This document shows, piece by piece, positions 16,171-26,219 of a stretch of 59,179 nucleotides of DNA. Under the pieces are notes generated by a model, which saw only the letters and a program-made list of their open reading frames with translations, ran no database searches and was not told the origin of the DNA. The stretch comes from an uncultured Lachnospiraceae bacterium (GTDB lineage Bacteria > Bacillota > Clostridia > Lachnospirales > Lachnospiraceae). The position numbers were made by a program, and so were the translations under genes. Each line of letters opens with the position of its first letter. The first letter of the stretch is position 1. Where the stretch lies: NCBI GenBank assembly GCA_947625775.1, contig CANQPM010000020.1, positions 1 through 59,179 on the forward strand, in the 5' to 3' direction.

Positions 16171-16779
16171 TTAGTCGTCTATGTACTCTATATGTCCATC
16201 GGAATATGTAATCTCCCAGTAACCGCTGTCAGAGCCACAATCTTCTATGTACCGTCTGCCAACCTCCATAATATCACTCTCCGTCTGCAATTCATTCTGA
16301 ATCTGTGTGTCGGATGTCTGTAGGGCTTCCTCCTCTGCTTTTGCCTGCTCTACTGCTTTTGCCTGTGCTTCGGCTTCCTTTTTCGCCTGTTCAATAGCTT
16401 TTGCCTTAGCTTCTTCCTCAGCTCTTGTCTGTTCTACTGACTTCATATGTGTTTCATCTGGTTTCATCTGTGCCACATCTTCTTCCGATGCCTCCTCTAC
16501 AGACATTTCATTCTCCAATTCTTCCCCTGTCTCGTCCACCGTCTGTATTTCCGTTTCCGAATACAAAATCATCCCATTTTTTGTTTCATGTACAGTTTCT
16601 TCTTGCCTTTCCGTTTCCGGCTCACTCTGTTTTTGAATATTATCCCCCAGCTCTTCTTCCGCCCCTGCCTCTTTAGTATTAATATACTCCTCTTTGTCCA
16701 TATCCTGCGCCTCACTGTATGCAAATATGCTTCCTACAATCAAAATTCCAGCAACTGCATATACCACAAATTTTTTCAT
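16171..16779 (-). CDS. Secreted or membrane-anchored acidic coiled-coil protein
   Basis: 202 residues. An N-terminal hydrophobic segment (FVVYAVAGILIVGSIFAY) is followed by a Glu-rich, low-complexity region (ETERQEETVHETK) and an Ala/Lys/Glu coiled coil with repeats EEAKAKAIEQAKKEAEAQA and KAVEQAKAEEEA. A short C-terminal tail (GYWEITYSDGHIEYIDD) looks like a small beta element. No enzymatic motif is seen. It resembles linker or scaffold proteins of the wall. GAGG lies before the ATG. Function unknown. Confidence 0.6.
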   Translation of the reverse strand: MKKFVVYAVAGILIVGSIFAYSEAQDMDKEEYINTKEAGAEEELGDNIQKQSEPETERQEETVHETKNGMILYSETEIQTVDETGEELENEMSVEEASEEDVAQMKPDETHMKSVEQTRAEEEAKAKAIEQAKKEAEAQAKAVEQAKAEEEALQTSDTQIQNELQTESDIMEVGRRYIEDCGSDSGYWEITYSDGHIEYIDD

Positions 16780-16816
16780 TGTTATAACCTCACTATATTA
16801 ATTCTTCATACTTAAC

Positions 16817-18190
16817 TCATAACTCAATCAATATATTTACATTAAAGGAATCGGTATCCAGAACAACTTCTGATATGTATAATGTAAAGCCAAAATCACT
16901 TTCCCCATATTCTTTGTCAGCCTCTATGCAAAAAGCCTCATATGCCCTACTCTGCCCCCCAACTTCTATTTCTGCAAAAATTCGACTGTCCACAGACGCA
17001 TATTCACTATTTACAACTCCTGTAATTTTCCAATAACTTCCCTCTTTTACAACATTAAACTCCGCACTGTTATCCACAATAACCTTGCTTTTGCTCAGCC
17101 CAACCTCTGGTGCTTCCATCACAGGCGGAATCTTCCCCAAAGTCTGAATATGGCGCTCTACCTTTTCCAAAATCACAATATCTGGCTCATAAACAACTAA
17201 ATCTGTCATTGTATATGGAACTACTTCTGAAAATACCGCTTTTGAAAATTCTCCTGCCATTAGCGGAAGTAGCGAATTACCAAAAGAATCCCTATACATT
17301 AGAAGATTTCCACTACCTCTTTCACATTCTGTCATAACCAAATCATTATCTACCTTTTCCCCCAGACTATACTCCCATACATTTCCGCCTGCGTAATTAA
17401 TATATTCCTCTGGTTTCACGCCCATTGGAAACAGCATCAAGCTTAAATCTCCATAATAGTCATTCGTTATCCGCGCACTGCTCTCGTCATAAACTGTATG
17501 TTTTTTGCCGCAAAAATCAAGAAGCGTATCATATACCAACAGAGCACCCTTCTGATTCCAGTGTGAATCCCTTTCATAATAAAGAATTTCATCCTGTGAG
17601 GCAAAAAGCTCATAAAGATCAACATAATTTACTTTATTCTTTTCAAGCCACGGTTTCAGCCGTTCAACATCACTCTTTTCCGCTATATGATAAGACAGCA
17701 TATCTGGCATATTTTCTCCATATAACGAATTTTTATTTGGCGCAACTGTAAATATAAATTCTTTACCCAGTGTTTCAGCATACTGCTGCATCATTGACAC
17801 ATTATGCGCAATATTAAACAACATTCTGTCCGAAGATGAATTTTTATGCTGAAAATCATCCAGCGTAGCAGTATAATACAGCCATCCGTTTTTGCCAACA
17901 ATCACATTACTTATTGGTGATGTCTCAAAAATTTCTGCCCTAATCACAGCATCTGCTGTCACAAGCTCCTGCCGAAATGCGAAATGATCTTCAAAATACT
18001 CCCCAAGCTCCTGCAGATAATCCCAATTCCATTTTTTCTGGCTGCAAAACCGCGGCAGTTCAGCAAGGCTGCGTTTTTCCTTTTCGCCATTATCTGCTCC
18101 CGCTCCCATCGCAAGAAGCGGTATCAGGCACATTCCAAATGTAACTGCTAAATATAAAACGCATAAGCATCTTTTTGTCTGTTTCCCCAT
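16817..18190 (-). CDS. AlgX/AlgJ-like (DHHW-type) SGNH acyltransferase partner
   Basis: 457 residues. One N-terminal membrane segment (CVLYLAVTFGMCLIPLLAMG), then an AlgX/AlgJ-type SGNH-like domain: VIVGKNGWLYY, FIFTVAPNKNSLYGENMP, YYERDSHWNQKGALLVYD (the D-x-H-W motif), and later LLMYRDSFGNSLLPLM with the nucleophile-like Ser. These proteins take acyl groups from a MBOAT protein and attach them to exopolysaccharide. The MBOAT gene lies immediately upstream (18216). I start at ATG 18190, preceded by AGAGG; an ATG at 18211 has poor spacing. The C-terminal 100 residues form an extra beta domain. Confidence 0.75.
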   Translation of the reverse strand: MGKQTKRCLCVLYLAVTFGMCLIPLLAMGAGADNGEKEKRSLAELPRFCSQKKWNWDYLQELGEYFEDHFAFRQELVTADAVIRAEIFETSPISNVIVGKNGWLYYTATLDDFQHKNSSSDRMLFNIAHNVSMMQQYAETLGKEFIFTVAPNKNSLYGENMPDMLSYHIAEKSDVERLKPWLEKNKVNYVDLYELFASQDEILYYERDSHWNQKGALLVYDTLLDFCGKKHTVYDESSARITNDYYGDLSLMLFPMGVKPEEYINYAGGNVWEYSLGEKVDNDLVMTECERGSGNLLMYRDSFGNSLLPLMAGEFSKAVFSEVVPYTMTDLVVYEPDIVILEKVERHIQTLGKIPPVMEAPEVGLSKSKVIVDNSAEFNVVKEGSYWKITGVVNSEYASVDSRIFAEIEVGGQSRAYEAFCIEADKEYGESDFGFTLYISEVVLDTDSFNVNILIEL

Positions 18191-18215
18191 AATCAACCTC
18201 TGCACAAGCATATTC

Positions 18216-19628
18216 CTAAAACCTAAAATAAATAAACGTATGATACGTGCCGCCTGCCATACTCATTATGCATAGTGCCAGTAGTATTATAGTGCATAAA
18301 TAACCAATGCCGCTTATAACCTGTCGATTTCTTATCATAATCCATTGCACACCTGATGCCTCTACCCATTCTCTTATTGGCATGGTGCAGATTACAGATA
18401 CCACAAACACGAATAAAAACAGCCCATTATATGTTTTCATCGTAGCGGCCTCAATCTGCGCATTCCATTCAAAGCACCCAAACATAGCTGATAAAACCGC
18501 CATAGCCTGTCCCATTGTATCAGCGCGGAAAATCACAAAGCCGATGCATACTGCCAGCAGTACATAAGCATGGCTGAACAAATTTAATTTTTTCGGGAAA
18601 TTAGGGAACACTGTTTCCAAAGATATAAGAGCGCCATGAAACAGTCCCCACACGACATATGTCCAATTCGCGCCATGCCATAATCCGGTGCAGAAAAACA
18701 CAATCATCCTGTTAAGCCACGTCCTTGCCTTCCCTTTGCGGTTGCCACCAAGCGGAATGTAGAGATATTCCCTAAACCAATCTGTAAGAGAAATATGCCA
18801 TCTTTTCCAAAACATCTGAATGCTTGCTGCCGCATACGGCATCTGAAAATTTTCCGCAAAATTAAACCCAAATATCCTGCCCATTCCGATTGCCATATCA
18901 CTGTAACCGCTAAAATCAAAATAAATCTGCAGCATATACGAAACAGCTCCTGTCCATGCCGCCAGCATTCCAAGCTCGCCTTGTTCCAAGGCAAATACAT
19001 AATCCGCCGCCACTGCCATCGTATCAGCCAGCAGCACCTTCTTGGACAATCCTATAATAAACCGTCTCATTCCCTGGCACATCTTGTCCAAATTCACGTT
19101 TCTATTGTCAATCTGCTCTGAAATGCTGTGATATTTGATAATCGGTCCAGCTATAAGCTGCGGGAAAAGCGATATGTACAGCAGAATTTTCAAAAAGCTT
19201 TTTTCCGCCTGCACCTTTCCCCTATAAACATCCACCACATAAGACAGCGCCTGAAATGTAAAAAACGAAATTCCTACTGGAAGACGGATATCAGGCAGCA
19301 TCAGCCTCCAATTCACCAGCTTATTTACCATAGCAGCTATCATATTTGAATACTTGAATATGCCAAGCATTCCTAAATTTGACGCCACAACCCCAAAAAG
19401 AAGCAGCCTCCTTGCCTTGACAAAATGTGTCATCAGCCTTGCTGACACATAATTAAAAAACGCGCATGCAATCATCAGCAGCACATATTGTCCCTCACCA
19501 TATGCATAAAACACCAGACTTGATGCCACTAAAAAATAATTTCTGACAGTCACAGAAGGGAGCAGGTAATATATTATAACTGTTAAAGGAAAAAAGACAC
19601 ACACAAAAGAAATAGAGCTAAATACCAT
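18216..19628 (-). CDS. MBOAT family O-acyltransferase (AlgI/PatA-like)
   Basis: 470 residues with about ten membrane segments. MBOAT motifs are visible: LPVGISFFTFQALSYVVDVYRG, FPQLIAGPIIKY, IYFDFSGYSDMAIGMGRIFGF, WKRWHISLTDWFREYLYIPLGG, and the catalytic His in TGLWHGANWTYVVWG. With the adjacent AlgX-like protein it forms a typical acyl transfer pair moving acetyl groups across the membrane onto a polysaccharide. AAGGGAG lies 6 nt before the ATG. The substrate is probably the polymer built by the O-antigen-ligase-like protein at 21636-23210 (inference). Confidence 0.85.
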   Translation of the reverse strand: MVFSSISFVCVFFPLTVIIYYLLPSVTVRNYFLVASSLVFYAYGEGQYVLLMIACAFFNYVSARLMTHFVKARRLLLFGVVASNLGMLGIFKYSNMIAAMVNKLVNWRLMLPDIRLPVGISFFTFQALSYVVDVYRGKVQAEKSFLKILLYISLFPQLIAGPIIKYHSISEQIDNRNVNLDKMCQGMRRFIIGLSKKVLLADTMAVAADYVFALEQGELGMLAAWTGAVSYMLQIYFDFSGYSDMAIGMGRIFGFNFAENFQMPYAAASIQMFWKRWHISLTDWFREYLYIPLGGNRKGKARTWLNRMIVFFCTGLWHGANWTYVVWGLFHGALISLETVFPNFPKKLNLFSHAYVLLAVCIGFVIFRADTMGQAMAVLSAMFGCFEWNAQIEAATMKTYNGLFLFVFVVSVICTMPIREWVEASGVQWIMIRNRQVISGIGYLCTIILLALCIMSMAGGTYHTFIYFRF

Positions 19629-19666
19629 TCCATACTCCCTTCTGCATAATCAATATTAACGCAAAT

Positions 19667-21622
19667 CTATTCAAAAATATAAAAAGTTACATCGGGCTTT
19701 TCCTCTTTAAGCTTGTTAATCTGCTCCTCAATATCCTCATTCATGGCTTCTTCTTGGCTGTATATTGAAACTGACGTCAGGCTTTCCAGTTCTAAGAGCG
19801 GCTGCAAATCCTTAATTTCTGATTTTTTCATATTGCAATGGAAATACCGCAGTTTATCCAAGCCTGTAAGCCATGAAATGTCTGATAATGTGTTAATATT
19901 TATATCCAAACTTTCCAAGTTCTCTAATTTGCCAATCCATGAAACATCTTCTATGCCGCCCGCCCCATATATTTCTAAACTCGTTAAATTAGGCAAATTT
20001 TCAAGAGGCTGTAAATCTGTCGCTGTTTCGTTTAAACTCAAGGACAGGCTTTTTAACTCTTTTAGCGATGATATCACATCAATATCCTGTGCTTCAGAAA
20101 GAACTATATTCAAATTTTCCAAATTTACTGCTTCGTCCAATCCTATAATTTTTATATCCGCTGAATATGCATAGATACTCTTAGTTCCTTGACCGCATTC
20201 TATCCTTTTTAAATTATCACAGCTGTCAAACCGCCAAGTATCAATCCATTCAACTGATTTGCACACTATCTCCTCCAGCCTGCTTCCATAAAAAGCATTA
20301 TCTGCCATAGCTGTAACATTCTCTGGCACAGTATAGCTAAGTGACTTATTTCCCATAGGATATGCAATCAATTCATTTTCCCGCTTATCTATAAGCGCAC
20401 CGTCTGCGGATTCATAATACTGGTTTCCATCCTCGACCAATATTTCCTCTAAATAAGCGCACCCTGCAAAGGCATCTTCATAAACCCTTTCCACCCTGCT
20501 AGGTATCATGTATGTGCTTTCCTTCTTAGCAGCAGGATAAGCAATCAGTTCTTTCCCATCCTTTGAAAACAGCACTCCGTCTATTACCTGGAAAAATTCA
20601 TTTTTTTCATCGACCTTTATCTCATCTAATTTTAGGCAGAAGCCAAAAGGACTACGATAATAATATTCATTTTCCCCTAGACTTTCCACAGAAGCTGGTA
20701 TAAAAACATTTGTCAGCTCATTAGACCAGTAGAATGCGTCGTTTGATACATTTGTAACTGGTATTGCCTTATTATGATATGTCAATTGTTCAGGAATCAA
20801 AATATCTCCTGAATAATACACATCTCTTATAATCTTTGCTTTCTCACTGCCGTCTTCGTCATGGACTTCCGCCACTAGATATTGTTTCTGTCCATTATCT
20901 TCTTCACCGATCTCAATTCTTATGCTTTCAGATTCTTCTTCGCCTTCACCTACAACCCAAATCTCACAGTCATCGCTTTTACTTGGTTCTTCCTTTGACA
21001 TCACAGTAATATAGGCATATCCTCCATTCGGCTGGCACGTAACCAGTCCTGTATCAGACACTGTGGCAACCTGCGGATCGCTGCTCTGCCAGTCATACTT
21101 TTCATTATCATCCCCCAATACTTCAAGCTGAATATCTGGATCGTCCGTGTTTACTCTGCGTGAAATCCTCTTATAATTTAATACAATCGGCATATCTGCC
21201 TGCTCAACGACCGCCTCTGTCTCTATTACATCAGTCTCCTGTCCCAGTTCATCATCTGTATTATTCTTCGCCGACAGCTCATCCAAAATCTGCTGCAGAA
21301 ATGCCTCCAATTCTTCGGGATTATCTACTTTCTCTATCCCTTCCCTCAGAGTGTCCATCGCATCCTCATACAACTCCAAAGCATACTGCGCCTTCGCCTT
21401 TCCTAAATATGCCTCAGCACACTTCGGCTCAATCGCAATCGCCTCATCAAATACAGCTATCGCAGATTCATAATCTAAATCTTCCAGATACTTTTCTCCT
21501 AAATCCAAAAGATCTCGCAGCTTTCTATTGTTTGACTGCAGGCTGATTACCGGTATCAATACCAACGCTAACAAGATTACAATGCCCGCGATTAATATTC
21601 TTCTCTTTTTTTGTTTGTCCAT
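19667..21622 (-). CDS. Membrane-anchored TPR protein with leucine-rich repeats
   Basis: About 651 residues. N-terminal membrane segment (ILIAGIVILLALVLIPVISL), then TPRs (LLDLGEKYLEDLDYESAIAV, DEAIAIEPKCAEAYLGK), then a Big-like strand region (SDPQVATVSDTGLVTCQPNG). A BspA/LRR_5-type region follows (FIPASVESLGE, YMIPSRVERVYEDAFAGCAY, YTVPENVTAMADNAFYGS) and C-terminal internalin-like LRRs (LENLPNLTSLEIYG, IGKLENLESLDINI). It is exposed at the cell surface and likely binds a partner. ATG 21622 is 9 nt after AAGGAG. It shares its N-terminal TM-TPR module with the genes at 14346 and 36218. Confidence 0.7.
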   Translation of the reverse strand: MDKQKKRRILIAGIVILLALVLIPVISLQSNNRKLRDLLDLGEKYLEDLDYESAIAVFDEAIAIEPKCAEAYLGKAKAQYALELYEDAMDTLREGIEKVDNPEELEAFLQQILDELSAKNNTDDELGQETDVIETEAVVEQADMPIVLNYKRISRRVNTDDPDIQLEVLGDDNEKYDWQSSDPQVATVSDTGLVTCQPNGGYAYITVMSKEEPSKSDDCEIWVVGEGEEESESIRIEIGEEDNGQKQYLVAEVHDEDGSEKAKIIRDVYYSGDILIPEQLTYHNKAIPVTNVSNDAFYWSNELTNVFIPASVESLGENEYYYRSPFGFCLKLDEIKVDEKNEFFQVIDGVLFSKDGKELIAYPAAKKESTYMIPSRVERVYEDAFAGCAYLEEILVEDGNQYYESADGALIDKRENELIAYPMGNKSLSYTVPENVTAMADNAFYGSRLEEIVCKSVEWIDTWRFDSCDNLKRIECGQGTKSIYAYSADIKIIGLDEAVNLENLNIVLSEAQDIDVISSLKELKSLSLSLNETATDLQPLENLPNLTSLEIYGAGGIEDVSWIGKLENLESLDININTLSDISWLTGLDKLRYFHCNMKKSEIKDLQPLLELESLTSVSIYSQEEAMNEDIEEQINKLKEEKPDVTFYIFE

Positions 21623-21635
21623 AAATACTTTCTCC

Positions 21636-23210
21636 TTATAATGCATTGATTATTTTTTCATACTCTTTATTAAAATACAGTTCCGGCTTCTGTTGTATTC
21701 GGTAAGCGCGCACGCTTGTCTGTTTCTTTACTTTTGTAATAATTTTCGGAATCTCTTTCATCGCGTTTTTGCATTGCTCCATCACCTCCACATTATTATC
21801 TGTGTCTGCCTGCAAATACAAGGATAATAAAATCCGAAAGTAATCCTCATATTCCTCTGTTTTATATTTTCTAAGCCTTAGTGCCTGCTTTCGGTTTTCA
21901 ATGAAAAGCCCCGCCTGTCCTTTATTTGCCGCCGCATTTGACTTAATCATATATGCCGCATAGAGATACTTATTATCCTTTAACAGCCTGTCGGCATAAA
22001 TCTCCGCACTGTCCAAATCCTTTGACTGCAGCAAATACTCTTGCTTATATTGCGCTGACAGAGGATTCCACAGCACCGCCTGTCCGTAATCACCCTGACG
22101 CGCCAGATGCCGCGCTGTTACATCGGCAGTAACCAGAACTGCCGCGGCAAACATTCCCACAGCGGCGGCAATCCGCAGGCTTTGCAGCCTTTTACCGCGA
22201 CATATTCTTTCTTTTGGAAACAGCAGCGCCACAATACATACAATGCTTATAAACTGTAAATGAAAGTCAAAAAAGCTGCACGCCGCGATTATACAAAGCA
22301 GCTCCTTTTCCACAGCGCCCATTTTATTTAGCCTAAGTTGCCTGACAATATAAAAGACAGCTCCTGCTCCCGCCAGTATTCCATAATCAAGCAGCCACTG
22401 TAACCATTCATTATGTACATACCGTACACTGTACACCCCTGTTTGCTCTGCCTGCTGAAGATAAAAATATCCCATATACCCCAAACCTAGAGGATGCTTT
22501 ACCAACATTTTCAACGCATCTTCCCAATATAGCAGCCTTCCCTGCAAAGTGCTTGAATTAATACCCACAGTCATAAACCTACCAAATCCGTACAAGTCCT
22601 GACTGCATATATTAGCGGTAAATATGATCAAGCCTGCCGCTGCCATAAGCATAATAAAACCTTTATTTTTCCCGCGATGCCTTATGAAGCAATAAAACAG
22701 ATATACGCAAAGCGCCGCAAACACTGCCCTGCTTCCAGTTGCCATCACACAGATTATCAAAAGAAGCTGTATGATATGCTTACCCCGTTTCCAAAGCCGC
22801 TCAGAAACCACCACTCCAATCAGTAGAAACAATGCCATCGTATTAGGATATTCGAACGGTCCCGCCAGCCTCCCCGTTTCAGTTGCAATCCAAAACTTGA
22901 ATGTATCGCATTTGCGAAACAGGCTGCACACAGAAAATAAAATACCCAAAACAGGCAGTGTTATCAAAATGCGCCTCTTATTCTCCACGCTCATCTGCAT
23001 AGATGCCATTCCCGCTGCCAAATATGCGCACAGCCGCAAAACGCCATGTATGCTTTCTCCCCTGTCTATTCCGAAAAAAACAGAAAAAATACCACCCAGC
23101 AAAATAACCGCTTTACATAATATTCCATATTTATCATCTATAGACAAGCTTCCCTTCTTTACCGCCACATACCAGATATATGCCAGTGACGCAAGCAGCA
23201 AAAAACTCAT
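21636..23210 (-). CDS. O-antigen ligase/polymerase-like membrane protein with C-terminal TPR-like tail
   Basis: About 524 residues. Ten or more membrane segments, including GTETG-type loops (IATETGRLAGPFEYPNTMAL) and the ligase signature YVHNEWLQWLLDYGILAG with its conserved His, as in the Wzy_C/O-antigen ligase family. The C-terminal 130 residues are helical repeats. Such proteins polymerise or ligate surface glycans outside the membrane. ATG 23210 (MSFLLLAS) follows AAAGG; an upstream start at 23252 would overlap the next gene. It sits among acyltransferase genes and probably builds the polymer they modify (inference). Confidence 0.75.
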   Translation of the reverse strand: MSFLLLASLAYIWYVAVKKGSLSIDDKYGILCKAVILLGGIFSVFFGIDRGESIHGVLRLCAYLAAGMASMQMSVENKRRILITLPVLGILFSVCSLFRKCDTFKFWIATETGRLAGPFEYPNTMALFLLIGVVVSERLWKRGKHIIQLLLIICVMATGSRAVFAALCVYLFYCFIRHRGKNKGFIMLMAAAGLIIFTANICSQDLYGFGRFMTVGINSSTLQGRLLYWEDALKMLVKHPLGLGYMGYFYLQQAEQTGVYSVRYVHNEWLQWLLDYGILAGAGAVFYIVRQLRLNKMGAVEKELLCIIAACSFFDFHLQFISIVCIVALLFPKERICRGKRLQSLRIAAAVGMFAAAVLVTADVTARHLARQGDYGQAVLWNPLSAQYKQEYLLQSKDLDSAEIYADRLLKDNKYLYAAYMIKSNAAANKGQAGLFIENRKQALRLRKYKTEEYEDYFRILLSLYLQADTDNNVEVMEQCKNAMKEIPKIITKVKKQTSVRAYRIQQKPELYFNKEYEKIINAL

Positions 23211-23227
23211 AAAACGCCTTTTATCCC

Positions 23228-24958
23228 TTAATCCTGCAAATCCTGCACACAATAACCTTCCGCATCAAAGCTGTACTCTATGCCGTCTATGCTCTTTGAC
23301 GCATCTTTACAAAAACCGCCGTCCTTAAACCGATACCGCCATCCTGCATCATCACGTTTCCACCCTTCACACGATATCCCTCTTTTAAGATATGAGCTTA
23401 GCCCGATTTCTTCTTTCGTTTCATCATCCTGAAAATGCCACCACTCCGAAAACAAATCATTGTAACCTGCCCCCTTCATGTAATCTGCCAGCAGATACGC
23501 ATTATCATTGTTTCGTGAAATTACGGAATACGCACTCAAATCATGTATATCTGTCTGCATTCTGAGCTCCTCGCCCGTGTCAGTCCTTACAAGCGTCAAA
23601 TCCAAAGCAATTCCCCTGTTATGCGCGGATACTGAAGCCGCCAAAAAGCTTGAAAGCCTGTATCTGCCATTATCCGTCATTATTTCGCGCAGCGTCGCTC
23701 CTGAAGCCGCATCCTCATCAATCGGACTGTCAATCACTGCTTCCGCCGTATCGTAATAATACCGCGTCGCCTCGTTAGGTCGAAAAGCATCATAAATGCG
23801 GAAATGATAACCATCATCTGCCGCAGCTTTTATAGCTTTGCGCAGCTTTTGGGCGCATGGGTACAGGTACGGCACTAAATACTCGCCATTACCAAGACAT
23901 ACATTTTCATATCCCTGAATCACATTTCCCGTAATCCCCGGGATACTGTACCCATGAACAGCAGTCTTTGAATGAATGCTGCCCGTAATTTCATATTCAC
24001 ACAAATCGCCTATAAATTCAGGCAGATTAATCAGGCAGAAAGACGAATCCACAAATCCGACATGCCTGTCATAATATACCTTGAAATATTCGTCCCTTTC
24101 TTCTAAGACGCAAAGAGCATGTCCTGCGGGAATCGTATCTATACTTTTTCCAGACTGTGGCTCATCAAGCAGCGAAAGCGGCTCTATTGGCCACACAGTG
24201 CAATACAGTGGAGAAATATCCGTATGAAATGATGCCTCTGGGTAAACCGCTTTATATTCCTCCCTGTCACGCTCGCTGACATTATCATAAGCCACGACGC
24301 GAAAGCAGACCTCCATGCCAGAAGGAAGCCTGTCCGTCTGATAAAGCATATCTTCCGCCTCAGTAAAAAGACTTTTGCTTTCCCAACATTCTTCTTTCTG
24401 CGCCCATTGCTGCACTTCATACCACTTAGCCTGGCAAGGCTTCCATGTAATGGCATACCGGCAATCGCCGATATGCTCCCATTCCAAAGATAATTCATCC
24501 TCAGACGAATAATGCTCCTCACTTTCAACATCCGCCTGCATTATCGGCGCTACTATAAGCTCCTGCACAGCTCCTGAAAGCGTTATTCTATGTCCAAATA
24601 TTTTTATGTGCTTGACAGCCTGCAACCGAAACCTCATTTTCGCCATATCAGCTATATCATCCAAAATAATCATATTTCCAACATACTCCCCATATGGCAT
24701 AAACTTCCTTGTAGCTTTATCATATATATAGAGACGGCATGCATCCGATTTGGAAGTCGGCTCCATTAAAATAACCAATTCATTGTCTCGAATAGAAACG
24801 TCTATATCACCCAAGGCAGTTGCAAGACGCAGCCGCCACATATAAACTGCGGCAATTACAACAATTCCTGCTACAACAGACACCCACAAAAATATATTAA
24901 GCTTTTTTTCAGTCCTCCTGTTTTTATGTCTCCTGCCCTTTGTGACGCGTTTCTTCAA
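23228..24958 (-). CDS. M15 family D-Ala-D-Ala peptidase-like protein (VanX/VanY-type) with wall-binding C-terminus
   Basis: 576 residues. A membrane segment at about 23-42 (NIFLWVSVVAGIVVIAAVYM) anchors it. Residues about 270-320 are SH3-like (GHALCVLEERDEYFKVYYDRHVGFVD). The catalytic domain shows YDAFRPNEATRYY, the zinc motif SAHNRGIALDLT (SxHxxGxAxD) and FSEWWHFQDD (E-x-x-H). C-terminal repeats CEGWKRDDAGWRYRF and GIEYSFDAEGYCV look like choline-binding-type modules. It likely trims peptidoglycan stem peptides outside the cell. The start is TTG, 7 nt after GAAGGG. Use in peptidoglycan editing fits the racemase/ligase neighbours; vancomycin resistance is not implied. Confidence 0.75.
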   Translation of the reverse strand: MKKRVTKGRRHKNRRTEKKLNIFLWVSVVAGIVVIAAVYMWRLRLATALGDIDVSIRDNELVILMEPTSKSDACRLYIYDKATRKFMPYGEYVGNMIILDDIADMAKMRFRLQAVKHIKIFGHRITLSGAVQELIVAPIMQADVESEEHYSSEDELSLEWEHIGDCRYAITWKPCQAKWYEVQQWAQKEECWESKSLFTEAEDMLYQTDRLPSGMEVCFRVVAYDNVSERDREEYKAVYPEASFHTDISPLYCTVWPIEPLSLLDEPQSGKSIDTIPAGHALCVLEERDEYFKVYYDRHVGFVDSSFCLINLPEFIGDLCEYEITGSIHSKTAVHGYSIPGITGNVIQGYENVCLGNGEYLVPYLYPCAQKLRKAIKAAADDGYHFRIYDAFRPNEATRYYYDTAEAVIDSPIDEDAASGATLREIMTDNGRYRLSSFLAASVSAHNRGIALDLTLVRTDTGEELRMQTDIHDLSAYSVISRNNDNAYLLADYMKGAGYNDLFSEWWHFQDDETKEEIGLSSYLKRGISCEGWKRDDAGWRYRFKDGGFCKDASKSIDGIEYSFDAEGYCVQDLQD

Positions 24959-24986
24959 AATATCACCCTTCCAGTTCCCAGCATAG

Positions 24987-26219
24987 CTATTCTATCTTGG
25001 GGTACAACTCCCTATCATAATTGTGAGTACCATTATGCGCCTTGGAATACTTCATCAGCTCCTCATCCGTCAGATAAAAAAATGTAGCTCCGCCCGCCCT
25101 TCTCGTAGTGTCAAAATGATGCCAGCCTTCGCCAATATCTATTAGATTCCAATAATGCATCGAATTATTTACCCTTATCTTCTCAATGTCCATATTTTTT
25201 ATCCCCGCCCGGGTCAGCAGGCATTTTGCCGTCATGGCATATGTATAACAGTCGCCCTCTCTCTCTATTATGCCTTGATATGCCCCCTGCACCCAGTTTT
25301 CCTTTGACGCGCCGTTAGAGTACGAAATATGGTCATGGCACCACCAATATATTGTCTCTGCCTTTTCATACGGCGTCATCCCTTCATCCAGTATTTCCGC
25401 CAGCAGCTTGTCTGCTTCCGCATTGATAACCTCCTCCGTTACCGTTTCAGCCGTAATAGGCTTTACATGCAGTATCGTGGAAACTGTTGTATTATTTCCA
25501 GCCTTATCAGAAGCAGAATACGTCACTTCATAATCACCAGGCTCACTTGTATTTACAGTGTCTGTGTTTATTATAAGCCTGACCTCCTTATCACAATTGT
25601 CTGTAACAGTAACGCCTTTTTTGTATTGGACGCTTTCATTTGCGGTAATTGTGATCTCCTCTACTCCCTTTATCTGAGGCGGCTCCTCATCCCGCACGAC
25701 CTCCAGCTGCGCCTGCGTTTCAGTTATATTTTTTCCTTCATCCTCAACCTCAATGATTACGCTATGGATGCCTATCGTCACGCAGTCGGGAGGGCTCTGG
25801 AAACGTACTGAAGTTTTTGTGACATCCTCTACCGTCTCGATAAAATCCTCTGGAGCAACATCAGTACCTGAATATATGCGTAAATTCTTTATTGTGACTG
25901 TCGGCGGGACTGTATCTCTTACATGTATTACAGAAGCAGTCCTCCTTCCATATGCGCAAATAACAGTTCCATAATCCCCTATACTATTCAAAGGTTCATC
26001 AACATTTACGTCGTCTGCAAAGCAAGCAGCTTCATTTTTCCAATTCAGGAACACTGAAATTTCAGGATATGCATCCCCAGCCTCAACAGTTATTTCACTT
26101 TTTATGCAGTACACAGGAAGCAGCCTGTATGCCGACCATACGATAATCAAGAGAAACGCCAACATAACAGCTGCAAGGCATATTTTACATGCAGTTCGTC
26201 TCCATGTTTTTTTCTTCAC
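24987..26219 (-). CDS. Membrane-anchored transglutaminase-like protein with Ig-like (DUF5011-type) repeats
   Basis: 410 residues. N-terminal membrane segment (KICLAAVMLAFLLIIVWSAY). Two to three Ig-like/DUF5011-type repeats follow (DTVPPTVTIKNLRIYSGTDV, DEEPPQIKGVEEITITANES, YEVTYSASDKAGNNTTV). The C-terminal transglutaminase-like core has Cys in IEREGDCYTYAMTAKCLL, His in MHYWNLIDIG and Asp in HHFDTTRR. It probably acts on the envelope. The GTG start overlaps the stop of the adenylation-domain gene by four bases (GTGA), so translation is coupled. Confidence 0.75.
   Translation of the reverse strand: MKKKTWRRTACKICLAAVMLAFLLIIVWSAYRLLPVYCIKSEITVEAGDAYPEISVFLNWKNEAACFADDVNVDEPLNSIGDYGTVICAYGRRTASVIHVRDTVPPTVTIKNLRIYSGTDVAPEDFIETVEDVTKTSVRFQSPPDCVTIGIHSVIIEVEDEGKNITETQAQLEVVRDEEPPQIKGVEEITITANESVQYKKGVTVTDNCDKEVRLIINTDTVNTSEPGDYEVTYSASDKAGNNTTVSTILHVKPITAETVTEEVINAEADKLLAEILDEGMTPYEKAETIYWWCHDHISYSNGASKENWVQGAYQGIIEREGDCYTYAMTAKCLLTRAGIKNMDIEKIRVNNSMHYWNLIDIGEGWHHFDTTRRAGGATFFYLTDEELMKYSKAHNGTHNYDRELYPKIE

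Noticed and set aside
23228-24958. Vancomycin resistance gene
   Set aside because: Zinc motifs fit VanX/VanY but no VanH, VanA-type ligase or VanRS genes are present; the wall-binding repeats suggest general peptidoglycan trimming.
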